Source: Odontesthes bonariensis | Taxonomy: Eukaryota > Chordata > Actinopteri > Atheriniformes > Atherinopsidae | Length of the DNA stretch: 64,000 nt | NCBI RefSeq assembly: GCF_027942865.1 | Contig: NC_134507.1 | Coordinates: forward strand, 38,784,797-38,848,796 | Reading direction: 5' to 3' | Shown: positions 20,579 through 32,312 of the stretch, piece after piece | Layout: every line of letters begins with the position of its first letter | How positions within the stretch are numbered: position 1 is the first letter of the stretch | Position numbers and translations under genes: made by a program | The notes under the pieces: generated by a model | What the model was told of the DNA's origin: nothing | Databases searched by the model: none | The model's input: only the letters and a program-made list of their open reading frames with translations

Positions 20579-20969
20579 GAGTTGGAACTGTCAGAGGCTG
20601 ACACCTCTTTTCCACGTGCCTCACTCGGCCGGACGGTGCAGCAAATTCAACTGTCTGCAGTAACATGCCAGCAGCTAACCTGAATCTGAAAAGCTTGCAG
20701 ATTAAAACAGTCTGGCTTTTCTTCATCTTTCTGATCAGTTCTTGTTTCAACAACCAAGGAACTTGGAGCAGAAATTTATTTAGTTTTTCCACTCTCCCCA
20801 TCTCTAGAGCCACACCCAACCCACACTGGGAAAATTCTTAGTTGAGGAAAACCCTCACGGCTTAATATCTCCAGTGCAGACATGCTGCCGTATTCAGCAA
20901 AACTTGCTAAACATCCACTTCATTGTTCACATGTGCTCTTTTTTTTCATCTTTTTGCTGCCATCTCTAA

Positions 20970-21371
20970 TAGTGATGTGTCGGTCGCGAACGATCCGGCT
21001 CTAAGAGCCGGCTCTTTGAAGTGAACGACAGGAACCGGCTCCATAATGGGAGCCATTTTGGGATCCTATTTGGGAGATGTTTTTTTTTCTTTCAGTATCT
21101 CGCTGTCTCTCTGCCTCCCTGTCAGTGCCACAGAGCCGACAGTTTTTTTCCCACGTCATTTTTTTTGTCCTTCGGACCGGTGCCTCGCTGTCTCTCCCAT
21201 CTCCCTCCCCCTCACTCTCACTCTCCCTCTCCTTGCGCGTTTTTCTCTGCTTCTGCCAGTGCTAGACGGGGATATATGGGGAGCCGTTGTGGAGCCGAAA
21301 GAGACAGCTCTCCACAGTAAGTCGAGCCATTAGAGCCGCATCTGGAAAAAGACCCGAAAATCCCATCACTA
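20970..21371. mobile_element. Non-autonomous hAT transposon (402 bp)
   Basis: The ends are TAGTGATG and CATCACTA, inverted copies of each other, flanked by a perfect 8-bp target duplication ATCTCTAA (20962-20969 and 21372-21379), the hAT signature. Inside are GAGCCGGCTC motifs and pyrimidine-rich filler but no coding frame of a transposase. It sits at the edge of the last U1 unit. Confidence 0.85.
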
Positions 21372-21379
21372 ATCTCTAA

Positions 21380-22037
21380 GATCCCAGAGCAGGTGCCTCA
21401 CCGACTCGGGCACGCCACAACCAGGTCGCGGGCAGGTTGAGATCGCTGACATGCCCCGGGAGTGCATAACGGACCTGACTGGCAGGATCTCATGAGCCAC
21501 CATCCATGACAGGTCCCGGAGTTTGTTTGGAAGAGCGGAATGGTTGACGTTGCACCAAACTGTTTAGTGCTCGCCAAACGCGAGCCCACGCACTGGACTC
21601 ACTGGTTCCCGCTCCTGCACAACAGAGATCAGAGAGCGGTGGTTTGTTAAAACATGCAACTCCTCTGCCTCCAAGTTAAAATGCTTTTAGAACGTCTGGA
21701 TAAAAGCATAGGATGGTGGCAGGCTAAAAGACACAGGCACTTTTAGGTCGGTGGGTAAAATCTTCAGTCTTCTGAGGTAAGAACCCATCCAGAATCGTGT
21801 CATTGCTTTAGTTTTGGGGTTTCCGGATGGGTCTGTGGCCTGTAGGATGTGCAGTGTAGTGTATCTGCTTCCTAAAAACAAATAAAAATCAGGCACTCCC
21901 TTTCCTCCTTTCTCTGTTTGTTTCTTCATTACATCTCTCCTCAGTCTATCCCACTTGGAGCCCCACAGAAAATAAAAAATGGCTCGGTCCAGGTCTAAAA
22001 GCACTTTCCTAGGTGGGATTAAAACAGAACTGATTAG
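21380..22037 (-). mobile_element. 3' part of Tx1-type LINE
   Basis: On the minus strand this continues the LINE found at 29098-32300. It encodes the C-terminal part of ORF2 (LDLDRAIFYFLWGSKWDRLR and KGGKGVPDFYLFLGSRYT), typical of the segment after the RT in L1/Tx1 elements, up to about 21687. The last 300 bp read as decayed coding or 3' UTR. The LINE was cut in two by an LTR element at the TTAG site 22034-22037. Confidence 0.75.
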
Positions 22038-22482
22038 TGTCACAGCCCCTGGGGCTTGTGCTGGGCATGTCTCTCTCCTCCCTCTTTCTTTGTCTCCTCC
22101 CTCAGACCAGGAAGCTGATTGGAGTATGCAGCAGTGATTCCGGCAGCTCGTACACCTGGCCGTCTGTGGGAGTGGTTTTAAGCCGCCTTATTTTGTTAAT
22201 TCTTCCCTTTTGGTTCCTGGCTGGGTTTGTGAGAACAGCATTGTGTTTTGGGTTTGTTTGGTTTATCCTTTTGTTATGTTTCGCACCATACAACACCTTT
22301 GCCGTACATTTATGCTCCATAACACCATTACACTACTGATGACTGATTGCCACATCCCATTGTTTTACTTTTGTTGAATTCGTAGCTTAAGTTCGAATTG
22401 TTTAAATAAATTTGATTTCCTTATAACTTACAAACCGCGTGCTTCCTCCTTTTTGATAAGGCTTTTGAGCCTGGTCGTGTCA
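22038..22482 (+). repeat. 5' LTR (445 bp)
   Basis: Direct repeat of the LTR at 28101-29097. It begins TGTCACAGCCCC, ends GTCGTGTCA and contains an AATAAA near the end (22406). Confidence 0.85.
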
Positions 22483-22485
22483 AAT

Positions 22486-22498
22486 TGGGGGCTCGTCC
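22486..22498 (+). other. Primer binding site, tRNA-Pro type
   Basis: TGGGGGCTCGTCC starts three bases past the 5' LTR and matches the complement of the 3' end of vertebrate tRNA-Pro, as in several retroelements. Confidence 0.5.
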
Positions 22499-23238
22499 TT
22501 GTTCTATTTGCTAAAGTTTATTGGGTAGTTTCTGAGCTTGGGGTTGTTGGTGGTGGGTTGATTGCTGCGCACCTGAGTGCTGATTACCCGCTGCCCTGCT
22601 GGGGGAGGGGTTGTTGGAAGTTTGCATGGCTTCAGTGGTTAGGTGAGGAGTTTCTCCTGGTGGTACTATTGTTGGGGGTAGGTTGAAACTCTGACCTGGT
22701 TGTTTTGAGGAAGTGCATGGTTTGGTATTGAAGTTGATTTGGTTCTAGTTTGAAGGTAGTTTGTGTTGTGGTAATTTAGTTTATGCGCGCTGTTTGTTAA
22801 TGTTTTGGGCTGGTTGTCAGGGTAAATGTTGGTTGGTGTGTCACATTGGACCGTGTGTTCCCTCTGTTAGGCTAAGTGCATTTTCCCTTTGGTATCTGCT
22901 CATCTGTCCGTAGTGTGGGGTGACGGCGGTTAGAGCAGTTGTCTCGGGGGCATGTCCATGGTTTTGGTGGTGTTGCCAGATGACTGGTCGCATCACCACA
23001 CCAGTGGGTTTCAGTGCATAAATACCCGCTGCCAGATCCCCTGAAGACTAGGGTTGAGTTGGTTTAGGTTAGTTTTGGTTAGGCAGTTTAGTTAGTGGGG
23101 GGACACACACTGAGTAGGGGTCAGTGATGACCTTTGGCACACTGGCTACACTTGCTTTGTGACGCAGCACAGGTCTGGTTAGAGCGCCTGAGTGTTTTTC
23201 CTTTCACTGCTCTTTTTCTTAATTAGTATTGACCTGGC

Positions 23239-24610
23239 TTGTATGTTGGGAACTTTTCTAGCTTAGAGATGGCTAGCATTGCTGAGTTTGTGGAAGCTCC
23301 GAGTTTAGAGTTATTGAATAGATTCACCAAAAACCAGTTACTCCGAGTAGCAGACCACTACAAGATAGGGATTAATGATAAAAAGTCAAATAAGGAGGTA
23401 CTGAAGTCTGAGATTAAAGCCTTCTTGAGTGATTTAGGAATCCTGACCCTGACTGAGGAGGAGCCTCATCCGGATCCAGAGGAGAAGTGGCCTGGTGAAT
23501 CTGGTGATGGTTTGGGCCAGCATTTTAATAAAGGAACTGGTAATTTAACATTTGAGCAGCAGAGGGAGCTGTTTTTTTTAAAGTCCCAAGAGAGAATTGA
23601 GGTGGAGAGGTTGCGGATTGAGCAGTCCAGACTTGACATTGAGAAAACTAAACTGGAACTGATAAAACAGGGGAAACTTGCAGCTGGGGAGGCTGGGGTA
23701 ACTGGTGGTCGGTCAGGGGTTTCAGGGTCGAATGATCAGGACTTTGACATTTTTCGCAATCTGCACCTGGTACCAAAGTTCAATGAAAAAGATCCAGAAA
23801 CATTCTTTTCTCTTTTTGAATGCGTTGCTGAGGTCCGGAATTGGCCGGAGTCTGTGCGCACATTGATGTTGCAGTGCGTATTTACTGGAAGAGCTCAAGA
23901 GGCCTATGCAAGTTTAAATTCAGAGGATAGTAAGCAGTACGCCTTAGTTAAAAAGGCAGTGTTAAGAGCTTTTGAGTTGGTGCCTGAGGCGTACCACAAA
24001 CGTTTTCGTACGTGGCGGAAAAACGAGAAGCAAACCCACTTGGAATTGGCGGGTGATTTGGCGAGGCATTTTGACCGTTGGGTTGCTGCGCTGGAAGTCA
24101 GTGATTATGAGGGGTTGTGTGAACTTATAGTTCTCGAGCAATTTAAGAACATGTTACCTGAACATATTGCTAATTACATCAGTGACCAGAAAGTGAAAAC
24201 AGTTGCGAACGCTGCGGCATTAGCAGATGAATATGTGCTCAGGCACAGACGTGGGTTTAGTGAGCGGCGTCTGTTTAGCCGGCACCCACCTGTCTGGTGG
24301 TAATGGTCATGGAAACGGGGCACGTTCCGATTTATATGCAGTGGGTAGCTCAGTTAAAGTTGTTGCTACAGAGGATCATGGTGTTCGTAGCCGTGAGGAA
24401 AGAACCTGTAATTACTGTCATAAAAAGGGCTATTTACAAGCTGACTGTTATGCTCTTAAGGCTAAGTCAAACTCTAACCAGTCTGTCTCTCAACCTAGGG
24501 CTAGAGGGGTGTCTATGGCTGTCTCAGTGCCACCTTCGCTGCCTTTGGTGGTGAAGGGGGGGTTTCAGGTTGGGACTCATCAAAGTCCGGAACTGGAAAG
24601 TTAGACATTT
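23239..24610 (+). pseudogene. Gag-like region of the LTR fossil
   Basis: The region has a charged N-terminal part, a coiled-coil-like stretch rich in E, R and L, and a capsid-type segment (LVPKFNEKDPETFFSLFECV, then a segment of the SCAN/retrotransposon-gag kind). A C-x2-C-x4-H-x4-C-like knuckle lies near 24410-24455. It is part of the broken element. Confidence 0.7.
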
Positions 24611-25339
24611 TGTTAGTGATGGTTTTGTGTCTTTGGTGGGGAGTGACAAAAAAGTACCAGTAAAGATATTGCGTGACACTGCTGCTTATGATACTTTTAT
24701 CAAAGCATCAGTTTTGCCATTCAGCAGTGAGAGTGATACTGGGTCTTGTATTCCTGTGTTGGGTATGGGTTTAAATGTACTTCAAGTTCCCGTGCATAAC
24801 ATCATGTTGTACTCCGATCTTTTCCAGGGACAAGCAGTTGTGGGGGTGCGTCCTGCTTTCCCAGTGGAGGGTGTCAATGTGCTTTTGGGTAATGGCCTGG
24901 CTGGTGCCTGTGCGTGGGTTGACGTGCCGCCACAGTTAGAGGTGGACACGGTGCCAGTGGTAAGACAACAGCCTGATGATAGTCAATCAGCATTCCCTGA
25001 AGAGTTCACAGCATGTGCTGTAACGCGTGCTATGACAGGGGATAAGTTTAATTCCAGCCTGTGTGAATCAAATAAAAATGTGGGGTCGTTATCTATGTTT
25101 TCTTTGTCTGACTATCCCTTGTCAGTTTTGCAGGAAGAGTTGAAGGCGGAGCAAGAGGCTGATTGTTCCCTGCAAGGTTTGTTTGACCAGGTGGTAACCG
25201 GTGCCCAGATAGAGAGCAGTGCTCGGGGCTATTTCCTTAAAGACTACCTGTTGGTAAGGAAATGGGTCCCGCATGGTCAGAGTTTTGTGGGTGATCCGAT
25301 TATCCAAATCGTGTTGCCTGAGAGGTTTCGTGAACCTGT

Positions 25340-26235
25340 TTTAAAACTAGCTCATGAGGGGTCGGGGCATCTTGGTGTTCGGAAGACATACGACCGGATT
25401 CTGAGGCATTTTTTCTGGCCTCGGTTGAAACATGACGTATCGGTACACATAAAAACTTGCCACACATAGGTGGTGAGAGCGTTGTCACAATTCATCTCTA
25501 TATTTGGCATTCCAAAAATCATTCAAAGTGACCAGGGTTCGAATTTCTCCTCACACCTTTTCTCTCAAGTGTTGAAGCAGCTTAACATCAAGCATAACAA
25601 AGCATCTGCGTATCATGCACAAAGTCAGGGAGCATTAGAACGTTTCCATCAAACGTTGAAGTCGTTGCTACGTTCTTATTGCATTCAAATGGAAGGTGAC
25701 TGGGAGGAGGGTTTGCCCTGGTTAATGCTTGCAGCTAGGGAAGTAGTTCAAGAGAGTACAGGGTTTAGCCCAAATGACTTGGTGTTCGGCCATACTGTAC
25801 GAGGTCCGTTAGCCATTTTGAGGGACCAGTGGATGGGGGAGGACCCTCCCCGGAACGTGTTAGACTATGTGAATGGTTTTTGGCGTAGACTTTATGCAGC
25901 TGGCGAACTGGCCAGGGAGAAAATGGAGCATGTGCAGGGAAAAATGAAAAAGCTCTATGATAGACGTACGGAACGGTGGGTTTTCAGTCCTGGTGATCGA
26001 GTACTGGCGCTGTTGCCCATCATAGGCTCGCCATTTCAAGCCAAATTTACTGGCCCATGCACAGTTTTAAGGAAGCTTTCTGATTTAAATTATTTGATTT
26101 CGACTCCAGAGCGCAGGAAAACCACCCAATTGTGTCATGTGAACCTGTTAAAACCATATTATGAGCGTGCGTCAAAATCACCTGGGTATGGTGCACAGGT
26201 TATCGCGGCGATTTTCTCATCCAGCATATTTAGCG
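25340..26235 (+). pseudogene. Integrase region of the LTR fossil
   Basis: An H-H-C-C zinc-binding segment (HEGSGHLGVRKTYDRI) is followed by core motifs FGIPKIIQSDQGSNF and YHAQSQGALERFHQTLKS and a C-terminal chromatin-side region. The family is Gypsy-type integrase. It lies upstream of the RT region. A protease-like segment may lie before it, about 24.6-25.0 kb. Confidence 0.75.
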
Positions 26236-26599
26236 ACTAGAGCATCAGCGGTCACTACACCTTTGTTGGTGAGTGAGGTGGAGGTGGAGGCGGATGGGTT
26301 ACCAGCTGTTGATCAAGCATTAACACATGGGCGGTTGAAAAACTCTGAGGCTCTCTGTAACCTTGAGGCATTGTTGCAACATCTGCCAGAGTTAGAAAGG
26401 GCAGAGTTGGCAGAGTTGATTAGGTCTTTTCCATGTTTGTTTGGTGATACGCCTACTCAGACCCTCCTTATTGAACACGATATTGAGGTGGGAGATGTTC
26501 AGCCTATTCGTCAACGTTTTTTTCGTGTCAATGCTGAAAAACGCAGGTATCTGGATGCCGAAATTAAGTATGTTGGAGAATGACATAGCTGAGCCATCC

Positions 26600-27170
26600 T
26601 CCTCAAGCTGGGCATCGCCTTGCATCACGGTACCCAAAGCAGACGGCACACCAAGGTTTTGCACTGACTTCAGGAAAGTTAATGCTGTCACCAGACCTGA
26701 CTCGTTCCCACTTCCTCGTATGGAAGATTGTGTAGATGAGGTTGGTCATGCTAAGTTTGTAAGTAAGTTTGATCTATTGAAAGGGTACTGGCAGGTCCCT
26801 TTAACTCAGCGGGCCCATGAAATTTCTGTATTTGTGACACCGAACGGTTTGTTTTCTTACAAGGTTATGCCTTTTGGCTTGAGAAATGCGCCAGCGACAT
26901 TTCAACGCCTTATGACTCGTGTTCTGGGGGACCTGGAGGGTTGCGCTGTCTATTTGGATGACGTGGTGGTGTTTTCTGACTCTTGGCCTCAGCATGTCGA
27001 GCGCATCAGGGTGCTGTTCGGTCGCTTGGCTGAGGCCTGTCTCACCATTAACCTCTCAAAATGTGAGTTTGCCAAGGCGACAGTGACTTATCTTGGCCGA
27101 GTTGTGGGTCAGGGGTGCGTCCGTCCTGTGGCTGCTAAAGTGAGCCCGGTTAGAAAATTATCCGGTACCA
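26600..27170 (+). pseudogene. Reverse transcriptase region of the LTR fossil
   Basis: The Gypsy RT motifs are readable: RFCTDFRKVNAVT, FDLLKGYWQVPLT, MPFGLRNAPATFQRLM and the catalytic VYLDDVVVFS. Confidence 0.85.
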
Positions 27171-27219
27171 ACCACGAAAAAGGAACTGTTGCGGTTTCTT
27201 GGATTAGTGGGTTACTACA

Positions 27220-27762
27220 GGTGTTTTTGTCGCAATTTTTCCACTGTTGCATCGCCACTCACTAACCTTTTGAAGGCAAAGGCAGTGTATATATGGACCC
27301 CTGAATGTCAACAGGCTTTTGAGAACATTAAAGCCTTGTTATGTACAGCTCCTGTTGTTGAGGCACCACGGTTTGACCGCCCTTTTTCACTGCAGGTAGA
27401 TGCGAGTCACGTGGGTGCAGGTGCTGTTCTATTGCAAGCTGATGATCTGGGTGTTGATAAGCCAGTGAGTTTTTTTTCCCAAAAAGTTTAACTCCTACCA
27501 ACTAAATTATTCAACCATCGAAAAGGAGGCACTAGCTTTGATATGGGCTTTGAAACATTTTGACGTGTATGTAGTTTCAGGCACTACACCCGTGGTGGTC
27601 TACACGGATCACAATCCACTAACCTTTTTGAACTCCTTGCAGTGTCCAAACCAGAGACTGATACGATGGTCTCTGATGTTGCAGTCTTATGGGTTGAACA
27701 TCCGATACATAAAAGGATCAGAGAATGTGGTGGCGGATGCCCTCTCTCCGGCCCATTAGAAG
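27220..27762 (+). pseudogene. RNase H region of the LTR fossil
   Basis: Motifs of Gypsy RNase H: LQVDASHVGAGAVLLQ, a TDHNPLTFL segment and SENVVADALS near the end. It is the last coding part before the 3' LTR. Confidence 0.8.
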
Positions 27763-28100
27763 TATGGGTTGGCGAGGGACCTGGTGTGTTAGGACAACTT
27801 TGATCGGTTGATGTCCCCTTCCAGTTCCGCTTGCGGTGTCTGTTCCTGCCTCCTGTCTTTCTCCTCTTAAATGCTCACAGAAATCCTAGGCAAATCTCTG
27901 TTGCTGAGGAGCAAGAGTTTGGTGTGCTGGGGGCAGATGGCAGTGGTTGGACTTTAAACTGCTAATGGGGCAAGTGTTTTTTTTCTGATTTGTTTTTTTT
28001 GATAACTTTTCATTGAGCATTTAATAGTGCTGGTTGTGTGTTGTACCTACTAGGTTTTAAACATATTTCGGTTCCCTATATTGAACCTCTTTTTAGGGGG

Positions 28101-29097
28101 TGTCACAGCCCCTGGGGCTTGTGCTGGGCATGTCTCTCTCCTCCCTCTTTCTTTGGCTGTGTTCGAAACCGCCTACTACATACTACATACTTGAAAACGG
28201 CATACTCATCGATCTGACAGTATGCAGAGCGTTTACACACAGTGCACTTCACTCCTGCCCGAGCCGAAATCAGCCGGCCTGAAAAGCTGATTTCGCTTAA
28301 GCTATAAACTCTGTAAATATATAACTTTAGCAACATTTGAAACATTTTCAGGTGAGAAAGTAGTCATTTAGACCCCCAAGGTGTTGAAAATCTGACAAAA
28401 TACCGGCTATTTACAATTTTGTTCCCACGAATTCGGCGCTACAAAAGCTAGCCGCAGTGAGCAACGCACTTCCGGTTATGCCGTTTTGACTGCTCTCGTC
28501 CCGTTAACGGAATTTGACCGTTCAAATGGCGATGGGCGACGTCACGTTACGTTGCATCTTGGGTAGTTTGAGTGTGACAAGTAACCTCATGATGAATACT
28601 CAACATTTCGGCGAATCTAGTATGTATCTAGTGTACATCCGGGAACTTAAAAAAGTATGACTAGTAGGAATAGTAGGAGAAGTAGGCGGTTTCGAACACA
28701 GCCTTTGTCTCCTCCCTCAGACTAGGAAGCTGATTGGAGTGTGCAGCAGTGATTGCGGCAGCTCGTACACCTGGCCGTCTGTGGGAGTGGTTTTAAGCCG
28801 CCTTATTTTGTTAATTCTTCCCTTTTGGTTCCTGGCTGGGTTTGTGAGAACAGCATTGTGTTTTGGGATTGTTTGCTTTATCGTTTTGTTACGTTTAGCA
28901 CCATACAACACCTTTGCCGCACATTTATGCTCCATAACACCACTACACTACTGATGACTGATTGCCACATCCCATTGTTTTACTTTTGTTGAATTTGTAG
29001 CTTAAGTTCGAATTGTTTAAATAAATTTGATTTCCTTATAACTTACAAACCGTGTGCTTCCTCCTTTTTGATACGGCTTTTGAGCCAGGTCGTGTCA
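28101..29097 (+). repeat. 3' LTR, split by a MITE
   Basis: 28101-28154 and 28704-29097 together equal the 5' LTR in length (445 bp after removing the insertion and its 3-bp duplication). Confidence 0.85.
28155..28703. mobile_element. 549-bp MITE inside the 3' LTR, Harbinger-like
   Basis: The inverted termini GGCTGTGTTCGAAACCGCCT match for about 23 bp. A TTT duplication on each side gives a 3-bp target site, as in PIF/Harbinger elements. No coding frame. The intact 5' LTR shows the empty site, so the boundaries are certain. Confidence 0.8.
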
Positions 29098-31546
29098 TTA
29101 GTAAAAGAAAAGGTAAAATCACGGCTTTGATGATTAAAACCTTTCCTTCAATGGTCAGTCCTCTAAGTCCCCAGTATCCTAGTCTTTGCTTGACTTTCTC
29201 TACCACGTCTGGCCAGTTTGATGTCCCTCCTCCTTTCCTGTCAAAATTAATCCCCAGTATTTTCTGTTTTGTCTGGGTTATAGTCACGGGGAGTCCTGCA
29301 GTCTCAGTCGCTGTCCATGGCCCGTAAAATTGGGCTTGGGTCTTGTTTCTGTTTAGTTTTGCCCCAGAGGCCCGTCCATACCAGTCAGTCAAGTCCAGAG
29401 TCCTATTGATGGATATTAGGTCTGTATATAAAATGTTCACATCGTCCATATATAAAACACACTTTGTCGATTGTCCCCCGCTCCCCGGGACTCTCACCCC
29501 ATTGATTCGGTGGTCCCTTCTCAAGCTCTGTGCTAGTGGTTCGACACAGATGATGTAGAGGAGGGCAGATAACGGACAACCCTGACGGACACCGCAGTGG
29601 ATGTTTACTGCTTTTGTCAGATGCCCGTTAACAAGGAATTTGCTGGTAATGCCCCGGTACAGCAGACCCACCCAAGCTATAAACCTTTCTGGGAACCCCA
29701 TTTTTTGCAGTACCATGAAAAGGTACTGGTGCGAGACCCGATCAAAGGCTTTCTCAAAGTCTAAATTTAGGACTGCTAGCCGAATGTTTCTGTCTCTCGC
29801 ATAACAGATGGTGTCTCGGATCAGTACGAGGCTGTCGGTTATCTTCCTCCCCGGGATGGCACAGGCTTGATCCGGGTGAATCAGGTCTTCTAAAAACAAG
29901 GACATACGTGAGGCTAAAAGTTTACTAAAAAGTTTACAGTCAAAGTTTAAAAGTGTAATCGGTCTCCAATTCTTCAAGTCAGTCTTGTCTTTTTTTTTGT
30001 GAAGAAGAGTCACTATCCCTGCTCTAAAACTGTCAGGAAGTCGCTCAAGTTGCTCAAATTCCATAAAAACAGTAAACAAGTCAGGTGCTAAAATATCCCA
30101 AAAGGTCAAATAAAATTCTACGGGAAGTCCATCTTGTCCTGGGGACTTCCCTTTCTTAAAATTTGTAAAACATTTATTTAACTCTGAAATTGTAAAATCT
30201 TGGGTTAAAAGCACACTGTCTTTTACTGTTTTTTCTGTGAAATTTAAAACTTCTGTCATGGTGTCCATTTCAACAGGTTTTTGTTCGTACAGTTCACGAT
30301 AAAATTGTTCAACAGCTTGTTTAATTTCTTCCATTGTATCAACTGTGCACCCGTTTTCTTTTGTTAGCTTTAAAATGGCCCCCCCTTTATTTACAATTTT
30401 CTTAAAAAAATACCTTGTGCACTTCTCTCCTTCCTCTATTTCTCGTTCCCTGCTTCTTAAAATGACACCCTTACTTTTAATATCTGCTAAAACCGACATC
30501 TCTGTTTTCACTTGTTTAATTTCATCATTAAAATCCATCCCTTGTTGGTTTAATTTAAAATAGCGCTGTAGTCGCTTCTGCAGTCCCATCATGCGTCTGT
30601 TTTCCCTATTCTTTTTTCTCCTACCTGCCTGTCTAAAGAAAGTCTGGGTCTTTTCCTTCACCATTTCCCACCAGTGTGCACGTGTATCGTAAAAGTCTTG
30701 AAGGGTCTGCCACTCGTGGTACTGCTCCCGGTACTGACTAACTATTTCATTTTCTTTTAAAAGGGAGCAGTTTAGTTTCCACAGACCACTTCTGGAAGTC
30801 ACACCCGAAGAGAGTGATAGGGTGCAGGAAAGCATCAGGTGATCAGAAAAGAAAACGGGGGTCAATCTAGCATCGGTTGGTGGGCAGTCCCGTGTAAAAA
30901 GGTAATCTATATGAGAGGCTCTGGTGCCATCACCACTGAACCAGGTGAAGCCCTCCTCTCTGGGATGCATGGTTTTAAAACAGTCCTGAGGTTTAAAATC
31001 CTTGCATATGCCCTGTAATAAAACCGATGTTTTGTCAACTTTAAAAAATTCCCCTGCTCTTTTTCTGTCACTCCTGCTTAAAATACAGTTAAAATCACCC
31101 CCTAAAACTAGTGGTGCCCTACCTAGCATGTGGGACTGCAGGTCTTCTAAAAGGTCATACCGGTCATTTTTTTCGTTAAAGCCATAAATATTTAAGAGGT
31201 TAAAATCTTGTCCCATAAAAGTCAAATGTGCTAAAAGTGCCCGTCCGTCTCTCACCACAGTGCTGCCCTTCACCAGAACCTGAGGGTTTTTGATTAAAAT
31301 GGCCACTCCATCATTTTTGTTTTGGTTGGATCCACTCCACAATGATGTCTGTGGCCACATCTCCTCCCACTGTCTGTAGTGCTTTAAAAACGGTAGGCCG
31401 CATTCCTGTATTAAAAGAACATCTGACTTAAAAGAACTAAGAAAGGATAAAACACTCTGGGCTCTAACTTTCGACTTTACACTTCTCACATTAATAGTTG
31501 AGAGAGTGAGTGTCATGAGTATGGTTAAAAACAACAGGTATGACAT
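29098..31546 (-). pseudogene. ORF2 of Tx1-type LINE (endonuclease-RT), interrupted
   Basis: The open frame of over 800 codons starts at 31546. The AP-type endonuclease shows STINVRSVKSK, LLIQECGL, LVLGGDFNCIL, ASHIDYLF and FFSDHLML. The RT shows NWRPITLLNFDCKLFSK, NLDFEKAFDRVSHQYLF, GVRQGCPLSALLY, the catalytic VLYMDDVNIL and the ILGINF motif. The motifs fit the L1-related Tx1 clade common in fish. The frame runs without a stop from endonuclease to RT. It is cut at 29098 by the LTR element, and its continuation lies at 21380-22037. It cannot encode a whole protein now. Confidence 0.8.
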
Positions 31547-31595
31547 CTTAAAAGACTAAAAGAGGGTTAAAACATTTAAAATGTCTTAAAAGCAG

Positions 31596-32300
31596 TTATG
31601 TAATTTCTTGTGAACGGAGCTCTTCCTTCACTTCTACAGGTGAGAGGCGAGGGTGTTGAGCTCTATTCCCCGGTCGGACTCTGGGGGTCGGCCTCTGTTG
31701 CAAGGTTTTGTTAAACTTTGAGTCTCTAGGGGTTGATTGCAGAACTACATTTAAAAAAGAGACCTCATTTGGTGAATTGGAGGGGAAGACTCTGGGCTCC
31801 TCCACAGATGAACTGTCTGAGGTAGTCCCAGCTCTTCCCCTCTTCTCTGAGACTATAGGAGAATCAGAGGACAATTCTGATGCAAGCCTCTTTGTTTGCT
31901 GGGCATCGGGGAGGGAGGCATCCTCGCTATCATCGTGTGATTGGACTTCTTCACATTCTGAACTAGCTCCGCCTTCTGCCTGCACCACCTCCTCCTCCTC
32001 TCCAGAACTCTCCATTGGTGGGGGTGTAGCAGGCCCCTCCCCCTCCTCGGCCTCACCTAACTGCTGTCCACCATTCAGGGATTTTGGCGGGAAGTTTGAA
32101 TTTTCCAGCCCAGCTGTTTCAAGTAGCTCGTTAACTGCCTCGGTCTGCCCTCCATTTCCTTCCCGCGTTTTTTTTGGATTTCAATTTGTTGGCAAAGGAT
32201 TTTGGGCAATCTCTGAAGAGGTGGTTTGATTCTCCACAGAGATTGCACTTTCTGCCATGAGTACACTCTTCGAAGGTGTGACCGATTCCTCTACATTTGC
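31596..32300 (-). pseudogene. ORF1 C-terminal part of Tx1-type LINE
   Basis: It has two zinc-knuckle-like segments, [11 protein letters not shown] and [14 protein letters not shown], near 32200-32300. A Ser/Glu-rich tail follows in another frame (MESSGEEEEVVQAEGG onward, 32015-31596), so there is at least one frameshift near 32020-32090. The N-terminal gag-like part is absent, which agrees with 5' truncation. It ends 50 bp before ORF2. Confidence 0.65.
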
Positions 32301-32312
32301 TCTACATTTGTA

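Larger units (their letters stand above)
19057..20969 (-). repeat. Tandem U1 snRNA units, about 713 bp period
   Basis: Three units on the minus strand share the U1 gene, promoter and about 550 bp of flank. The U1 5' ends lie at 19153, 19866 and 20578, spaced by 713 and 712 bp. Shared flank landmarks include CAGCTAACCTGAATCTGAAA and GGGAAAATTCTTAGTTGAGG. Unit-to-unit identity looks well above 90 percent. The right-most unit is cut by a hAT element at 20970. Confidence 0.9.
22038..29097 (+). mobile_element. Gypsy-class LTR retrotransposon fossil, Gmr1-like
   Basis: The element is 7.06 kb, bounded by TGTCAC and GTGTCA, with 4-bp duplications TTAG on both sides. The two LTRs are 445 bp each once a later insertion is set aside. 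Parts in order: LTR, primer site, gag-like region, protease-type region, integrase, reverse transcriptase, RNase H, LTR. Integrase before RT is not the usual Gypsy order; it is the order reported for Gmr1 of cod and its relatives. The coding region is broken, with about five interruptions, so this is a fossil. The LTRs differ at about 14 of 445 positions by eye, about 3 percent, suggesting an insertion a few million years old at common vertebrate rates. It lies inside a Tx1-type LINE. Confidence 0.85.
29098..32300 (-). mobile_element. 5' and middle part of Tx1-type LINE
   Basis: This is the larger piece of the LINE split by the LTR element. It contains ORF2 (endonuclease and RT) and the C-terminal part of ORF1. 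With the piece at 21380-22037 it totals about 3.9 kb, so it is 5' truncated. The right border near 32300 is where the ORF1-like reading stops. Confidence 0.75.

Noticed and set aside
21021-21333. Frames of 62-99 codons rich in Ser/Leu/Pro
   Set aside because: They lie inside the hAT MITE and reflect its pyrimidine-rich filler.
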